Shown here piece after piece: positions 22,973 through 23,273 of a DNA stretch of 23,273 bases. The position numbers and the translations under genes were made by a program. The DNA is from Bacteroidales bacterium UBA3543. GTDB lineage: Bacteria; Bacteroidota; Bacteroidia; Bacteroidales; UBA932. The stretch spans positions 1 through 23,273 of the forward strand of contig DFOK01000088.1 of assembly GCA_002376715.1 (NCBI GenBank), written 5' to 3'. Every line of letters starts with the position of its first letter. Position 1 is the first letter of the stretch. The notes beneath the pieces were generated by a model, which was given only the letters and a program-made list of their open reading frames with translations, did no database searches and was not told the origin of the DNA.

Positions 22973-23273
22973 TATTTGTGCTGCTTTGTGGTCGTAACAA
23001 GTGGAAAATTCCGGGTCACGGTCATAAGGTACACAATTCGGACACAGCTTAAAATCAATATGCCCCCGTACAAAATAATGACTATCTAAGTGGGTCGCTT
23101 TAGAACGGTAATATTGGTAAAAATCCAAATTACTTTCAAAATAGGAAGTCAATTCATCCAATCTGTCGTTATAATACTTTTTTAAGACTTCAATGCTTCC
23201 ATGCGGTTTTCGCATTTCGGTATTGTAAATCTCTGTAAAGTATAATAATCTACTCAATACTTCCGGTTTGATG
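22865..23273 (-). pseudogene. rteC: RteC family regulator, truncated at its 3' end and cut by the window
   Basis: The frame is open to the right edge (it reads ...IKPEVLSRLLYFTEIYN), so the start lies outside the window. The visible part has RteC hallmarks: KPHGSIEVLKKYYNDRLDEL, FYQYYRS, YFVRGHIDFKL and FSTCYDHKAAQILANDML. RteC of CTnDOT is induced through RteA/RteB and activates the excision genes. After ANDML the homology ends and the last ~30 codons merely read through the broken integrase on the other strand. The C-terminal, probably DNA-binding, part is therefore missing. The protein is likely inactive unless the upstream part is used on its own. Confidence 0.75.

Larger units (their letters stand above)
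21102..23273. mobile_element. left end of an integrated element (NBU/CTn-like), incomplete
   Basis: From the tRNA-Ser 3' end to the window edge: a non-coding stretch with inverted repeats, a tyrosine recombinase, a broken second recombinase and a truncated rteC. RteC is known as a regulator of excision in the CTnDOT family. The other end is not in view, so the size and cargo of the element are unknown. Confidence 0.75.

Noticed and set aside
1..23273. CRISPR array or other long repeat array
   Set aside because: No regularly spaced repeats were seen on reading; only the short repeats listed.

Overview
The window looks like chromosome from a gut-type member of the Bacteroidales. This rests on the promoter boxes (TTG or TTTG about 19-21 nt upstream of TAnnTTTG before ileS and the tRNA), the fused glycogen synthase/glucan phosphorylase, the DUF4369/TlpA-like lipoprotein, the insertion-bearing LspA, the one-cysteine DksA/TraR protein, and the Bacteroides-type integrase and RteC at the right end. 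I cannot name a genus.

Left part (1-9764, + strand). A storage-polysaccharide operon holds a GT4 glycosyltransferase (cut by the window edge), a GH57 glucan hydrolase/transferase, and a 1411-residue protein joining a GT3-like synthase to a GT35 phosphorylase. It runs by a start/stop overlap into ribF and a small membrane-anchored protein. After a hairpin terminator comes a second unit, greA, an HIT hydrolase and a lipoprotein with a thioredoxin fold but no CxxC.

Middle part (9761-16449, - strand). This is the most interesting region. Read in its own direction it encodes a short single-TM protein (with an in-frame TAG and a further small ORF after it), an ABC transporter with an intact C39 peptidase domain, two small double-glycine precursor peptides, a TolC-like outer-membrane protein, a MacA/HlyD-like adaptor, and finally tsaB. 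Both precursors have 24-residue leaders ending in GG and cationic, amphipathic mature parts of 41 and 39 residues. Each mature part carries one central GxxxG motif, the signature of class IIb two-peptide bacteriocins. RNA hairpins lie on both sides of the peptide pair. The whole resembles a colicin V-type secretion locus making a two-component peptide, and a CvpA homologue lies just upstream. No immunity gene is recognisable, though the short TM protein is a candidate.

Right part (16469-23273). ileS (with a GIHH motif in place of HIGH), a DksA/TraR-like protein and lspA form a + strand unit behind a clear promoter. A tRNA-Ser(UGA) with its own promoter follows. Its 3' end appears to be the attachment site of an integrated element, which begins with a tyrosine recombinase resembling those of NBU/CTnDOT elements. 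A second, broken integrase and a truncated rteC then meet tail to tail, a scar of rearrangement inside the element. The element continues past the window.
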